A stretch of DNA of 64,000 nt, taken from assembly GCA_002066995.1 (NCBI GenBank), contig MWTC01000003.1:1-64000 (forward strand), read 5' to 3'. Shown here piece by piece: positions 7,459-16,605 of this stretch. Position 1 is the stretch's first letter. The number at the start of each line of letters is the position of its first letter. Source of the stretch: Sphingobacteriales bacterium UTBCD1. GTDB lineage: Bacteria; Bacteroidota; Bacteroidia; Chitinophagales; Chitinophagaceae. A program made the translations under genes and the position numbers. A model generated the notes under the pieces. The model saw only the letters and a list, made by a program, of their open reading frames with translations, ran no database searches and was not told the origin of the DNA.

Positions 7459-9678
7459 ATGCGAACATTCATCAGCTTTCTGGTCCTTTTCATTATTTGT
7501 TCATCAGCCACTGCCCAACAGCGCTTGGAATTACGGGAAGCCCGTTTCAGCACCGGCAATGATAATTTCTACAGGTCTCCGTTTTACGACGACAGCAAAT
7601 GGCAAATACTTAAAACCAATGAAGTATGGGATGAGCAAGGATTTAAAGATTATGACGGGTACGGCTGGTACCGCTTTCATGTTATTATTCCTTCCTCGTT
7701 GAAAAACTCCTCATACCTGAAAGATTCGCTTCGCATCAATCTTGCAAAAATTGACGATGCGGATGAAGTGTACCTGAACGGAAAAATGATCGGCAAGAAC
7801 GGTGCATTCCCTACAGATACCGGGGGATACGTAAGCCGATGGAATGAAACAAGAGAATTTCATATCAGCGCCAATGACACGCTGATCCGCTGGGATGCAG
7901 AAAACGTTATTGCAGTAAAAGTATATGACGGCGGCGGGCTCGGAGGAATTTTCGGAGGCACTCCCTATATAAACATGATGGATTTGATAGATGGCATCAG
8001 GCTCAGCTTCAGGGACAGCCGCCCTGGTGAAAATGGCAAGATCATCATTCCCTGCGTGGTCTCCGATAATTTTCAACAGTCCATACCGGGTCTTTTAAAA
8101 TTGAGAGTGACTGATCCGGAAAATGACAAACTGATAAAATCCGAAGACCGGGAAATGATCGTAACGTATGATAAAAACGTAGTGGCGGAATTGGATGTTC
8201 CGAAAGATAAACGGTACGAAATTGACATTGAGTTTACCGAGGGAAATTCAAAAAAATCAGTGAGTGCACATAAAGTCACACCTTACATTTTAACGCCATT
8301 ACCTCCCGAAACGCCGAGAATCAACGGGGCAAAAGTATTTGGAGTCCGGCCGGGATCTCCGTTCCTGTTTAAAATCCCTGCCACGGGCAAAAAGCCTCTT
8401 ACCTATCTGGTAAAAAATTTACCCGCAGGTTTAAAAGTGGATGGCGCCACCGGCATCATCACCGGAAAATTATTGAAAGCCGGAACGTACAAGATGACGT
8501 TTGTTGTAAAAAATAATTCAGGTGAAGCCAAAGAAGAATTCTCTGTGAAGTGTGGTAATCTTTTATCGCTTACCCCACCTATGGGATGGAATAGCTGGAA
8601 CTGCTGGGGTTTAAGTGTGAGTGAGGAGAAAGTGATCAGCTCGGCGCAGGCGCTGATCAGCAAAGGGCTCATTGATCACGGCTGGACCTATATGAACATA
8701 GACGACGGCTGGGAATCTGAAAAAAGAAATGACAAAGGAGAAATTGTTCCTAACAATAAATTTCCCGATATGAAAGTTTTGGGCAACTGGCTGCACGATC
8801 ATGGTTTGAAATTCGGAATTTATTCTTCACCCGGTCCAAGAACCTGCGGGGATTACCTTGGATCGTGGCAACATGAAAAACAGGATGCTGCCTCTTATGC
8901 TAACTGGGGAATTGATTATCTCAAATATGACTGGTGCAGTTATGGCGATATTGCAAAAGGCGATACTTCATTAGCTGCTTATGAAAAACCATATAAGGTG
9001 ATGCAACAGGCATTACGTTCACAAAAAAGAGATATTCATTACAGCCTTTGTCAATACGGAATGAAGAATGTATGGGAATGGGGAGATAAAGTGGATGGTA
9101 ACAGCTGGAGAACAACCGGGGACATCATTGATACATGGCACAGCCTTTCTTCTATAGGATTTTCTCAAACCGTACAGTATAAATATGCCAGGCCCGGAAG
9201 ATGGAATGATCCGGATATGCTGATCGTTGGCATGGTAGGTTGGGGTGAAAACCTTCACCAGACAAGGCTGACGCCTGATGAGCAATACACACACATCAGC
9301 TTATGGTGTTTATTATCGTCTCCCCTGCTGATCGGGTGCGATATCAGCAAGATGGATGATTTCACTTTAAACTTACTGACCAACGATGAAGTGCTGGCAG
9401 TGAACCAGGATCCTTTGGGCAAACAGGCTCGGCAAATGATTAAAAAAGATAAATACCAGGTATGGATGAAGGAACTTGAAGACGGAAGCTTTGCCATCGG
9501 AATTTTCAACCTGGATGACGGTTATCAAACTATTTCAGTAAACTCTTCTGACCTGGGAATTGATTCCCGCAGTGAAGTCAGAGACCTGTGGAGGCAAAAG
9601 GATCTCGGAGCTTTTGGATTTTCATTTTCAACAAAAGTTACCCCGCATGGAGTGACGCTGATTCGTGTGCAGAAGTAA
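7459..9678 (+). CDS. GH27 alpha-galactosidase with N-terminal accessory domains
   Basis: 739-residue secreted glycoside hydrolase releasing terminal alpha-D-galactose, or possibly beta-L-arabinopyranose. Signal peptide at 1-19. Residues about 20-170 form a beta-sandwich sugar-binding-like domain (DGYGWYRFHVIIP, DDADEVYLNGKMIG). Residues about 290-370 resemble a putative Ig (He_PIG) domain (GLKVDGATGIITGKLLKAG). The GH27 barrel follows: PPMGWNSWNCWG, nucleophile Asp491 in LKYDWC, acid/base Asp555 in WRTTGDIID, and RPGRWNDPDML. A small beta-domain closes the protein. It probably feeds on plant galactosides. No Sus-type partner lies next to it. Confidence 0.95.
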   Translation: MRTFISFLVLFIICSSATAQQRLELREARFSTGNDNFYRSPFYDDSKWQILKTNEVWDEQGFKDYDGYGWYRFHVIIPSSLKNSSYLKDSLRINLAKIDDADEVYLNGKMIGKNGAFPTDTGGYVSRWNETREFHISANDTLIRWDAENVIAVKVYDGGGLGGIFGGTPYINMMDLIDGIRLSFRDSRPGENGKIIIPCVVSDNFQQSIPGLLKLRVTDPENDKLIKSEDREMIVTYDKNVVAELDVPKDKRYEIDIEFTEGNSKKSVSAHKVTPYILTPLPPETPRINGAKVFGVRPGSPFLFKIPATGKKPLTYLVKNLPAGLKVDGATGIITGKLLKAGTYKMTFVVKNNSGEAKEEFSVKCGNLLSLTPPMGWNSWNCWGLSVSEEKVISSAQALISKGLIDHGWTYMNIDDGWESEKRNDKGEIVPNNKFPDMKVLGNWLHDHGLKFGIYSSPGPRTCGDYLGSWQHEKQDAASYANWGIDYLKYDWCSYGDIAKGDTSLAAYEKPYKVMQQALRSQKRDIHYSLCQYGMKNVWEWGDKVDGNSWRTTGDIIDTWHSLSSIGFSQTVQYKYARPGRWNDPDMLIVGMVGWGENLHQTRLTPDEQYTHISLWCLLSSPLLIGCDISKMDDFTLNLLTNDEVLAVNQDPLGKQARQMIKKDKYQVWMKELEDGSFAIGIFNLDDGYQTISVNSSDLGIDSRSEVRDLWRQKDLGAFGFSFSTKVTPHGVTLIRVQK

Positions 9679-9938
9679 AGCAGAAGGAAGTGTGATTTAA
9701 TAATAATAAGGGGCAAGTAGCAGCAAGGCAGAAATTGAATACAATTAAATTCTTAAGAATGAAAAAAAAATCCGGCTTTGATGTATTCCTGGTGTCGTAT
9801 CGCTTTGCAATGGCTTTTTTTGCCGGAAGAAGTCAGCACTAAGAACTTCAAACTGGTTGAAAAGCGGAAATCTTTTTAATTTCACATATTTTTTTCATAC
9901 TTCACATATCCTGCTTCATACCTCATATAATCAACAAC

Positions 9939-10658
9939 ATGACAAAACTCTCGGTAAACATAAACAAATTCGCCACACTTCGTAATTCAAGAGGAGGAAA
10001 TAATCCTGACTTAGTCAAAGCAGCAGTGGATGCCCAGCGGTTCGGTGCAGACGGGGTAACCGTACATCCCAGGCCCGATGAAAGGCATATCCGCTACCAG
10101 GATGTTCGTGAAATAAAGAAGATCATTACCACCGAATTCAATATCGAAGGAAATTGTACAGAACAGAAATTCGTTGATCTTGTTCTGGAAGTAAAACCCA
10201 ACCAGGTGACATTGGTGCCCGATGCTTTGGGGCAACTTACTTCCGATCACGGATGGGATACGATCAAGAACAAAAATTACCTTATTGATATTATCAGTGT
10301 TTTTAAAAAAGCAGGAATCCGGGTTTCCATTTTTATAGATCCTGCCATAAATATGGTGGAAGGAGCTGCCGCTACCGGAACTGACCGTATAGAATTATAT
10401 ACCGAGGGTTATGCTCAAAAATTTTCATCAGGAAAAAAACAGGAAGCAATAGCGCCTTACATTGATGCAGCAAAAAAAGCTAACGGACTGGGGCTTGGAT
10501 TAAATGCTGGCCATGACCTTGATCTGCATAACCTGAAATTTTTCAAACAAAATATTCCCTGGCTTGATGAAGTAAGCATTGGTCATGCCCTGATCTGTGA
10601 TGCACTTTATCTTGGTTTTGAAAATACGATACAACTTTATAAAAGACAGTTGATGTAA
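9939..10658 (+). CDS. pdxJ: Pyridoxine 5'-phosphate synthase PdxJ
   Basis: 239 residues. PdxJ condenses 3-amino-2-oxopropyl phosphate with 1-deoxyxylulose 5-phosphate, the last ring-forming step of DXP-dependent vitamin B6 synthesis. The family opening KLSVNINKFATLRNSRGG is intact, followed by ADGVTVHPRPDERHI, the loop-4 region VTLVPD, and C-terminal GLGLNAGHDLDL and EVSIGHAL. Full length for the family, ATG start. The 260 nt upstream hold only low-complexity TTCACATAT/TTCATAC runs and no clear promoter. It converges with a T9SS cargo gene, with only 23 nt between them. Confidence 0.97.
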   Translation: MTKLSVNINKFATLRNSRGGNNPDLVKAAVDAQRFGADGVTVHPRPDERHIRYQDVREIKKIITTEFNIEGNCTEQKFVDLVLEVKPNQVTLVPDALGQLTSDHGWDTIKNKNYLIDIISVFKKAGIRVSIFIDPAINMVEGAAATGTDRIELYTEGYAQKFSSGKKQEAIAPYIDAAKKANGLGLGLNAGHDLDLHNLKFFKQNIPWLDEVSIGHALICDALYLGFENTIQLYKRQLM

Positions 10659-10681
10659 AAAAGATTATTCTTAAGGAAAAT

Positions 10682-13123
10682 TTATCTGATCAGTGTAATA
10701 TTTCCTTTTTTAAAGATTGTTTTTCCTGTGTAATCAATTCCCTGTGCCATGAATACAAAATTGCCGGTAGATTGAAGGGAACCTCCTATCGTTCCATCCC
10801 AGCCTTTCCCGATCTGACTGGTGCTGAACACCATTTGGCCCCAGCGGTTATAAATACGGAAATAATTTAATTGTGAGATACCGACACAAATAGGTTTAAT
10901 ATTATCATTTTTCCCATCTCCATTAGGGGTAAAAGCCGAGGGAACAAATATATCCGGCCCCGTTTTAAATATCGTCACTTTAATATCGTCTTCCGCATAG
11001 CAACCTTCACTGTCAGTAGCCCTTACTGTATAAATAATATAATCCCCGAGTTCCGGCCCAAGTGTTGCAACCGGGTTGGAAATGGTCGTAAAATTCAATC
11101 CGGTTGCCGGGGTCCAGTTAAAAATATTGGCCGTCGGTACATTGACTGCCGCATTCAACTGTAGCGGTTGGTTGGCAACTATATTTGTATCATTCCCTGC
11201 AAAAACTATAATGCGGGGCGATACATCAACATGAAAAGTATCCGTAAAAGCATTGGGGCATCCGGCATTGACGACAGTGAGAACATAATCCATAGTCTGC
11301 GGAGGATAAGCTGTCGCATTAATAATAAATGGAACAGTGCTTACAGTACCCGGCCCCTGGTTTTGTATTGTAGCCGGATTTGACCAGGAATAACTTGTAC
11401 CAATATTAATCGTAGCATTGATTGGTGAAGGTTTTCCAAAACAGATCCGGTTGCCCGGGGGATTGATAACCGCATTCGGAAATGGAGTGCTGAAATAATT
11501 CATGGTGGCAACAGCGCTGGTATCTGCAGGACATACACCACTCTTAACAATAGTTCTGTAATAAGTTGTGGAAACGATTGAATTCACATTGTAAAAAGGA
11601 TTCGTATTCACCGGGGAAAAATTACTCCAGTTTACAGCATCATTGGAACTCTGCCAGTTCACCACTCCTCCGGTATTCCCGGATAAATTTATCAGGCTGT
11701 TGGTAGATTGACCTGCGCAAAAATTACTGACAGCAGGGCTAAGTGTACCACCCAAACTTTTCGGATCTACGGTAATGACTGCAACTGCACTGCTATCAAT
11801 ACGGCAGGTACTTCCGTTCTGTACTACTGCTGCAAATTGTGTGGTGGCGGTAAGGTTCTGGGCAGTATAAGTGTTTGAAGTATTTGCAATCGGCGACCAA
11901 CTTATTCCATCGGTACTCGATATCCAGTTGAGAATATTTCCTAACTCGCCTCCTAATGTCAAGGTCGTACTGTTGCTTCCCGTGCAAACCGTGTTATTAT
12001 TTCTGACACCTCCTGCTATTGTTGGCGGCGTAGTGGTCACATCCAAAGTATCTCTCAGGTCAGCACAGCCGTTTATTTCATGAACAATGATGGAGCCGCT
12101 GTTATTTCCAACAGCAACTTTTATAATATTGGTATTTGCCCCTGACTGGATAGTCCAGCCGGGAGGAACCGTCCAGCTATAAGACCCATTAGCCAATGAC
12201 GGAACAGAATATTCCAAAGTGCTGTTCATGCATGCCACAGGGCTGCCGCTGATCTGCAATCCCGCACAGTTATTTCTCAGTGCAACATAAGCATAGGCAA
12301 AGTGGGCCCCCGGCACACAATTATCTGCTTCAAAAGTCAGGTTCACCGTCCTGCCTCTATATGCAGACAGATCAAATGTAACTTCTGTCCAGCTTTTTGT
12401 CCATACATCCTGCAAATAAACCCCGCTATTGCCCCCCGTTCCGGCATGAGATAGAAATAAAACAGAACTCAGCGAAAATCCATTTGCCAATGCAGCTGCA
12501 GTGTCCAGGGTAGCACCTGTAGATCCAGAACCACCTCCACCTGCATTGTTGAAAGTAGGAAGATAATACTGGGGCGAAGCGCAGGTCACCACGCTGTCAG
12601 GTGTTGTCAATGTTGCTTTGAATAGTGGCTGTTCATTTGAATTATGTGTTCCATTTTCCAGTACCATTGCATAAGCATAAGTCATGGTATAGGGTAATGT
12701 AGCAGGCCCGGCAGGAACGCTGATCGAATAAGTAATTGAGCGGGTAAATCCCCCGGGGTTAGAGACATTGGAATGAAGATCCCATGAAGTGGCATCCGAA
12801 CCAATCTTAACAGAATACCCGTAAGAATACCCGTTTATAACAGGAACAGTTGAAAATCCACCAAAGCGGTCTGTGAAAGGAGTAGTAATCACCTGTATCC
12901 CTGTTGCTGAGATACTGAATTCCGGAATGGATGCCAGCCCGCTGTTCGGGGCAGGATAGCTCTGAGTAGAGCCATTTACCAAACCCGTTTTTGCGGACCA
13001 GGAAGAAATATCACCGGATGCAAAATTGATGTTTGAAGGACAGCTTTGAGCCTGAGAAAATGCAGAAGTGTCAAAGTAGCATAGTGCCACAGATAAAAAT
13101 GATATACTCAGTAATTGATTCAT
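10682..13123 (-). CDS. Large secreted T9SS type B cargo protein with Ig-like repeats
   Basis: 813 residues from the ATG at 13123; a GTG four codons earlier is the alternative. Signal peptide at about 1-23. The body has several Ig/PKD-like domains with repeated patterns such as NWQSSNDAVNWSNFSP and NWISSTDGISWSPI, typical of long adhesin-like Bacteroidota proteins. The C-terminus is a gliding-motility-associated/type B sorting domain: FVPSAFTPNGDGKNDNI, then FRIYNRWGQMVF, WDGT and a terminal GNITLIR. The type IX system should export it and fix it to the cell surface. The ligand is unknown. Confidence 0.92.
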   Translation of the reverse strand: MNQLLSISFLSVALCYFDTSAFSQAQSCPSNINFASGDISSWSAKTGLVNGSTQSYPAPNSGLASIPEFSISATGIQVITTPFTDRFGGFSTVPVINGYSYGYSVKIGSDATSWDLHSNVSNPGGFTRSITYSISVPAGPATLPYTMTYAYAMVLENGTHNSNEQPLFKATLTTPDSVVTCASPQYYLPTFNNAGGGGSGSTGATLDTAAALANGFSLSSVLFLSHAGTGGNSGVYLQDVWTKSWTEVTFDLSAYRGRTVNLTFEADNCVPGAHFAYAYVALRNNCAGLQISGSPVACMNSTLEYSVPSLANGSYSWTVPPGWTIQSGANTNIIKVAVGNNSGSIIVHEINGCADLRDTLDVTTTPPTIAGGVRNNNTVCTGSNSTTLTLGGELGNILNWISSTDGISWSPIANTSNTYTAQNLTATTQFAAVVQNGSTCRIDSSAVAVITVDPKSLGGTLSPAVSNFCAGQSTNSLINLSGNTGGVVNWQSSNDAVNWSNFSPVNTNPFYNVNSIVSTTYYRTIVKSGVCPADTSAVATMNYFSTPFPNAVINPPGNRICFGKPSPINATINIGTSYSWSNPATIQNQGPGTVSTVPFIINATAYPPQTMDYVLTVVNAGCPNAFTDTFHVDVSPRIIVFAGNDTNIVANQPLQLNAAVNVPTANIFNWTPATGLNFTTISNPVATLGPELGDYIIYTVRATDSEGCYAEDDIKVTIFKTGPDIFVPSAFTPNGDGKNDNIKPICVGISQLNYFRIYNRWGQMVFSTSQIGKGWDGTIGGSLQSTGNFVFMAQGIDYTGKTIFKKGNITLIR

Positions 13124-13339
13124 AGGCAAACCCACAATTTCCGGGGTTTGAAATTACCAAAAAACAACGGAAATTCTAAATGATGATCTCTTAATGTCCT
13201 GCAAACAATAAAAACGGAAAAAACAACCTTTTATTTTTCAAAATCCTGCCCGGAATGTATAAACAGGGGCTGCAGATGCCCTGAAAAATACACGGAAATA
13301 TACTGTATCATATTTTGGAAAGAATTCTCCGTTTTCACT

Positions 13340-13368
13340 GGGGCAACTTCAGTAATCCGGGTTGCCCC
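13340..13368. terminator. Hairpin, possible terminator between two minus-strand genes
   Basis: An 8-bp perfect stem, GGGGCAAC (13340-13347) with GTTGCCCC (13361-13368), and a 13-nt loop. It lies 30 nt downstream of the ric stop codon. The T-run near 13385 comes before the stem rather than after it, so factor-independent termination is uncertain. Confidence 0.4.
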
Positions 13369-13397
13369 TGCACTGCAAGACTGAAAAAAAATAGACA

Positions 13398-14126
13398 TCA
13401 GGCTTTCAATTCCCTGTCCGGCCTGAGCGCTTTGGGAAATAAAATATTATTCTCCAGGTGAATGTGCCGGTGAAGGTTGGATTCAAATTCTTTAAAAAAA
13501 TTCATCAGGCCTGAAAGCGAAGCATCATTATTGAATTGCAGTGTATGATCTTTGGTCAGCTCTGCTATCTTCTTAAAATCTTCTCCCTGTTTGGTGTGCT
13601 CATGGGTAAGCATGTCAACAGGTTTTTCAGCTGACTTGGTCATAGGCGGCCTGACAAAGGGTTTATTATTCCTCAATGCATCAGCCATCTTTTTTATATA
13701 GGGAAATAAAATAAGCTCTTCTTTTTTCTGATGAACGACGATCTCGCCGGCAACTGTATTGAAAAGTTTTTTTACTTCTTCCAGTTCTGGAAATTGTGCA
13801 CTCAAAGCCTGGCATACTTTCTCCAGTTCATGTTTTATGATCTGAATTTGTTTTTCCGCATATTTATGATGTGTTTCCACAATATAGTCTGCAAGCACAG
13901 CCAGGTCCCAGGAATTAAAATCGGAATCTTTTTCCACGCTGCCTTCACTCACTTTTTCAATTTCATTTTTCAGAGTGGCTATATCCAGATTTTGTTCATC
14001 TGCAACTTCTCTGAAATTCCTTTTACCATTGTTATAATAGTCAACTTTATATTTTTCAAAAACAGAGCAGGTGCGTGGATCTTCTGCCGCAATCTGGCCG
14101 AGTGTCAGTTCTTCAATATTTTCCAT
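13398..14126 (-). CDS. ric: RIC-type di-iron Fe-S cluster repair protein (variant)
   Basis: 242 residues of the RIC/YtfE/ScdA family, which repairs Fe-S clusters after nitrosative or oxidative stress. Residues about 1-60 form a ScdA_N-like domain. Residues about 75-240 form the hemerythrin-like four-helix bundle with the expected iron ligands: VETHHKYAEKQ, VVHQKKEELILFPYI, LTHEHTKQGEDF and HRHIHLENNILFP. The N-terminal domain departs from the family: the usual DFCCGG-type motif reads VDYYNNGKRNF here, so the cysteine pair is missing. Single gene, ATG start. Confidence 0.88.
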   Translation of the reverse strand: MENIEELTLGQIAAEDPRTCSVFEKYKVDYYNNGKRNFREVADEQNLDIATLKNEIEKVSEGSVEKDSDFNSWDLAVLADYIVETHHKYAEKQIQIIKHELEKVCQALSAQFPELEEVKKLFNTVAGEIVVHQKKEELILFPYIKKMADALRNNKPFVRPPMTKSAEKPVDMLTHEHTKQGEDFKKIAELTKDHTLQFNNDASLSGLMNFFKEFESNLHRHIHLENNILFPKALRPDRELKA

Positions 14127-14304
14127 GATAATAAAACTACAAACTAATGCCTTTCTTGTTTCGGGTTCTGTTTACTCATTCGGGAAAATTTTATCAGGAA
14201 GATGAATACTTTCGGCAGCTATAAAAGAAAATCAAAAAGAAATCAATAACTGAGAAGTGAAAATAAAAGACCGGTTACACTAAGATGAATAATGAATCTG
14301 CCTT

Positions 14305-15408
14305 TTAGTTACAACCTAATAACTCGCAAAGTTTGCTGTCGAGGTCTGGACCGCGGAGATCACGGGCCACTATTTTCCCGTTGGGATCCACCAGCATGTT
14401 CTTGGGTATCTGCTGCACATGATACAACACAGCCACTGCATTATTCCAGAACTGAAGATCACTGATATGGGTCCATGTCAGTTTATCAAGATGAATGGCA
14501 TCCAGCCACTTTGCTTTATCGCCGGGCTTATCCAGTGACACGCCTAACACGGTAAAATTTTTATCCCTGAACTTGTTAAAACTTGCTACTACATTCGGGT
14601 TCTCCATACGGCACGGGCGGCACCAGCTTGCCCAGAAATCCACCAATACATATTTGCCGCGGAAAGATGAAAGTGAAACGGGAACGCCACTCGTGTCAGG
14701 CTGAGTGAAATCAATGGCATCCGTGCCGATAGCACCCACTTTATTGAAAGCAATATATTTTCCGAGTGAAGTTCCAATGTCTGACTTGCGAACAGCATCA
14801 TCCAGTTTGTCATAACGTTTCTCCAATAATGAAACATCATCTTTGAATTGTGCCGTAACGTATAAAACAAAAGGTGAAACAATGGATTTCGGATGCCCGT
14901 TTATATAACTATCCACTGCCGATTGTATCTGATCCTGTGTGGCATAATAAATGGTCAGCAATGAATCCCTGCCCGGACCGCCCTGCATGGAATTGATGGT
15001 GGATGCCAGAGCATTTTGCTGACGAACCAGCGGATCGAATAATTCCTGAAACTCTTTGAAGTCTTTTTGCGAAGCAGATCCTTTCACTTCAAGTTTATCC
15101 AGCATATTGGCGTCGCCTGTTATGCTGATCTTGCTGTTTTCCAGATAAAACTGGAATTGCTTGTTGCTTCCAAATGAAATAGCATATAAACCGGGCTCAG
15201 GTACAGAGCCTTTCAGTGTAAAAACCCCTTTGATGACATTGCCTTTAACAAGATCTGCCTTGGTATTACCGTTGAAGATCGTCACTTCAGTGCCATTGGC
15301 AAGGTTGGCGACCTTTCCGGTGATCACAAAACCTCCATTATTTTTCTGAGCAAAGCCCAAAACAGGTACGAACAATAAAAGTGAAAAAAACCGGCTGATT
15401 GTTTTCAT
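14305..15408 (-). CDS. TlpA/ResA-like thioredoxin with N-terminal DUF4369
   Basis: 367 residues. Signal peptide (FFSLLLFVPVLGFAQ), then a DUF4369-type beta domain (about 25-125: FVITGKVANLANGTEVTI, GLYAISFGSNKQFQFYLEN), a helical linker and an AhpC/TSA-type thioredoxin domain (about 230-367) with active site FWASWCRPCRMENPN and cis-Pro QQIPKNMLVDPNG. A periplasmic thiol-disulfide reductase common in Bacteroidota. It lies 64 nt after trpA on the same strand and may be read through from the trp operon, although nothing links the functions. Confidence 0.92.
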   Translation of the reverse strand: MKTISRFFSLLLFVPVLGFAQKNNGGFVITGKVANLANGTEVTIFNGNTKADLVKGNVIKGVFTLKGSVPEPGLYAISFGSNKQFQFYLENSKISITGDANMLDKLEVKGSASQKDFKEFQELFDPLVRQQNALASTINSMQGGPGRDSLLTIYYATQDQIQSAVDSYINGHPKSIVSPFVLYVTAQFKDDVSLLEKRYDKLDDAVRKSDIGTSLGKYIAFNKVGAIGTDAIDFTQPDTSGVPVSLSSFRGKYVLVDFWASWCRPCRMENPNVVASFNKFRDKNFTVLGVSLDKPGDKAKWLDAIHLDKLTWTHISDLQFWNNAVAVLYHVQQIPKNMLVDPNGKIVARDLRGPDLDSKLCELLGCN

Positions 15409-15472
15409 TAATTTAAATTATAAGCAAGGGCAAATTTACAAAACAGCTTTCAAGGATAAAAGCCTTCGTTTG

Positions 15473-16237
15473 TTAAATGAATGAAAGGAAATTCCGGGTA
15501 TCTGAAGCAATATCAACGCTCTTTTCCAGTATCTTAATAAAAGCACTGCCGATAATAGCTCCGTTTACATGGGCGCAGGCTGCTTCAAAACTATCCTTAT
15601 CACTGATGCCAAAGCCTACCATTACCGGGTTTTTCAGTTGCATATTTTTTAATCTCCCAAGATATTGCTCCACGGAAATCATATCCTTGTTGCTGCCGGT
15701 GGTTGAAGAAGAAGAAACGGCATATAAAAAACCCGAGCTGAGTTCATCCAGTTTCCTGACCCGCTGCTCAGATGTTTCGGGTGTGACGAGAAAAACAAAA
15801 TCCAATCCATATTTTTTTATGATGGCTCCGTACTCATTCTCATATTCGTATTCGGGAAGGTCGGGAAGGATCAGCCCGTCAATTCCTGCGGCAGCAGCAC
15901 CGGCACAAAATTTTTCAAACCCGTATTGAAGAACAGGGTTCATGTAGCCCATCAGTAAAACCGGAATCGATATCTCCTTTCTGAAATCTTTTATCTGCTC
16001 AAAAAGTTTTTTTATGGTCATCCCGTTTTTCAATGCCGCCATGCTGCTTTGCTGGATCACCGGGCCATCCGCCAGCGGATCGCTGTACGGAATTCCCAGC
16101 TCGATCATATCTGCTCCGCTCACCTGCAACGATTTCATCACCTCAAGCGTGGAATCCAAATGAGGAAATCCTGCAGTAAAATAAATGCTGAGAACTTTTT
16201 CCTTTTTTCTATCGAACATCTGAGAAATTCTGCTCAT
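15473..16237 (-). CDS. trpA: Tryptophan synthase alpha subunit
   Basis: 254 residues. TrpA splits indole-3-glycerol phosphate and passes indole to TrpB. Visible motifs: YFTAGFPHLDSTLEV, the catalytic-Glu segment ADMIELGIPYSDPLADGPVIQ (Glu in ELGIP, second acid in PYSDP), LLMGYMNPVLQYG and VMVGFGISDKDS. Full length, ATG start. Last biosynthetic gene of the trp operon, two nucleotides after a small lipoprotein gene. Confidence 0.98.
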   Translation of the reverse strand: MSRISQMFDRKKEKVLSIYFTAGFPHLDSTLEVMKSLQVSGADMIELGIPYSDPLADGPVIQQSSMAALKNGMTIKKLFEQIKDFRKEISIPVLLMGYMNPVLQYGFEKFCAGAAAAGIDGLILPDLPEYEYENEYGAIIKKYGLDFVFLVTPETSEQRVRKLDELSSGFLYAVSSSSTTGSNKDMISVEQYLGRLKNMQLKNPVMVGFGISDKDSFEAACAHVNGAIIGSAFIKILEKSVDIASDTRNFLSFI

Positions 16238-16239
16238 GT

Positions 16240-16605
16240 TTATGGGCTTGTTGGAATTATAACGAATGTGTTCCCGTCAATCGTAAGAAAATTATACCGG
16301 GGATAAGTATCAATATCCAGGGTGATATGAAACCGGGATCTCTTTTCTTTTACTCCTGCATTAAACTGAACGACCACCGTGTCACCCTGTCTTTTAAAGA
16401 TCACATTGTCCTTTGAAAAATCACCGGGCAGGCATTTATCAAATTCATACCGCTCGCCAAGGATATTGGAATCCATTTTCAGTTTATCCGACAGGCCGGA
16501 ACAATCATCCGATACTTTTTCTATTTCAATTTTATGTTTAAAATATTCCGAGTCCTTGCAGGAAGCAAAACAGAACACGAGAAACAAAAAAATAACTTTA
16601 TTCAT
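16240..16605 (-). CDS. Small lipoprotein encoded between trpB and trpA
   Basis: 121 residues, not a recognised family. The N-terminus is a lipoprotein signal peptide with lipobox FASC (Cys16). The mature part has polar and beta-rich segments ([28 protein letters not shown]) and no catalytic motif. The frame overlaps the end of trpB by 8 nt and stops two nucleotides before trpA, so it should be translated with both. An envelope lipoprotein inside a tryptophan operon is unexpected; its job there is unknown. Confidence 0.8.
   Translation of the reverse strand: MNKVIFLFLVFCFASCKDSEYFKHKIEIEKVSDDCSGLSDKLKMDSNILGERYEFDKCLPGDFSKDNVIFKRQGDTVVVQFNAGVKEKRSRFHITLDIDTYPRYNFLTIDGNTFVIIPTSP

Noticed and set aside
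9679-9938. TTCACATAT/TTCATAC-type direct repeats before pdxJ
   Set aside because: Low-complexity pyrimidine-rich sequence with no consistent period or promoter box.
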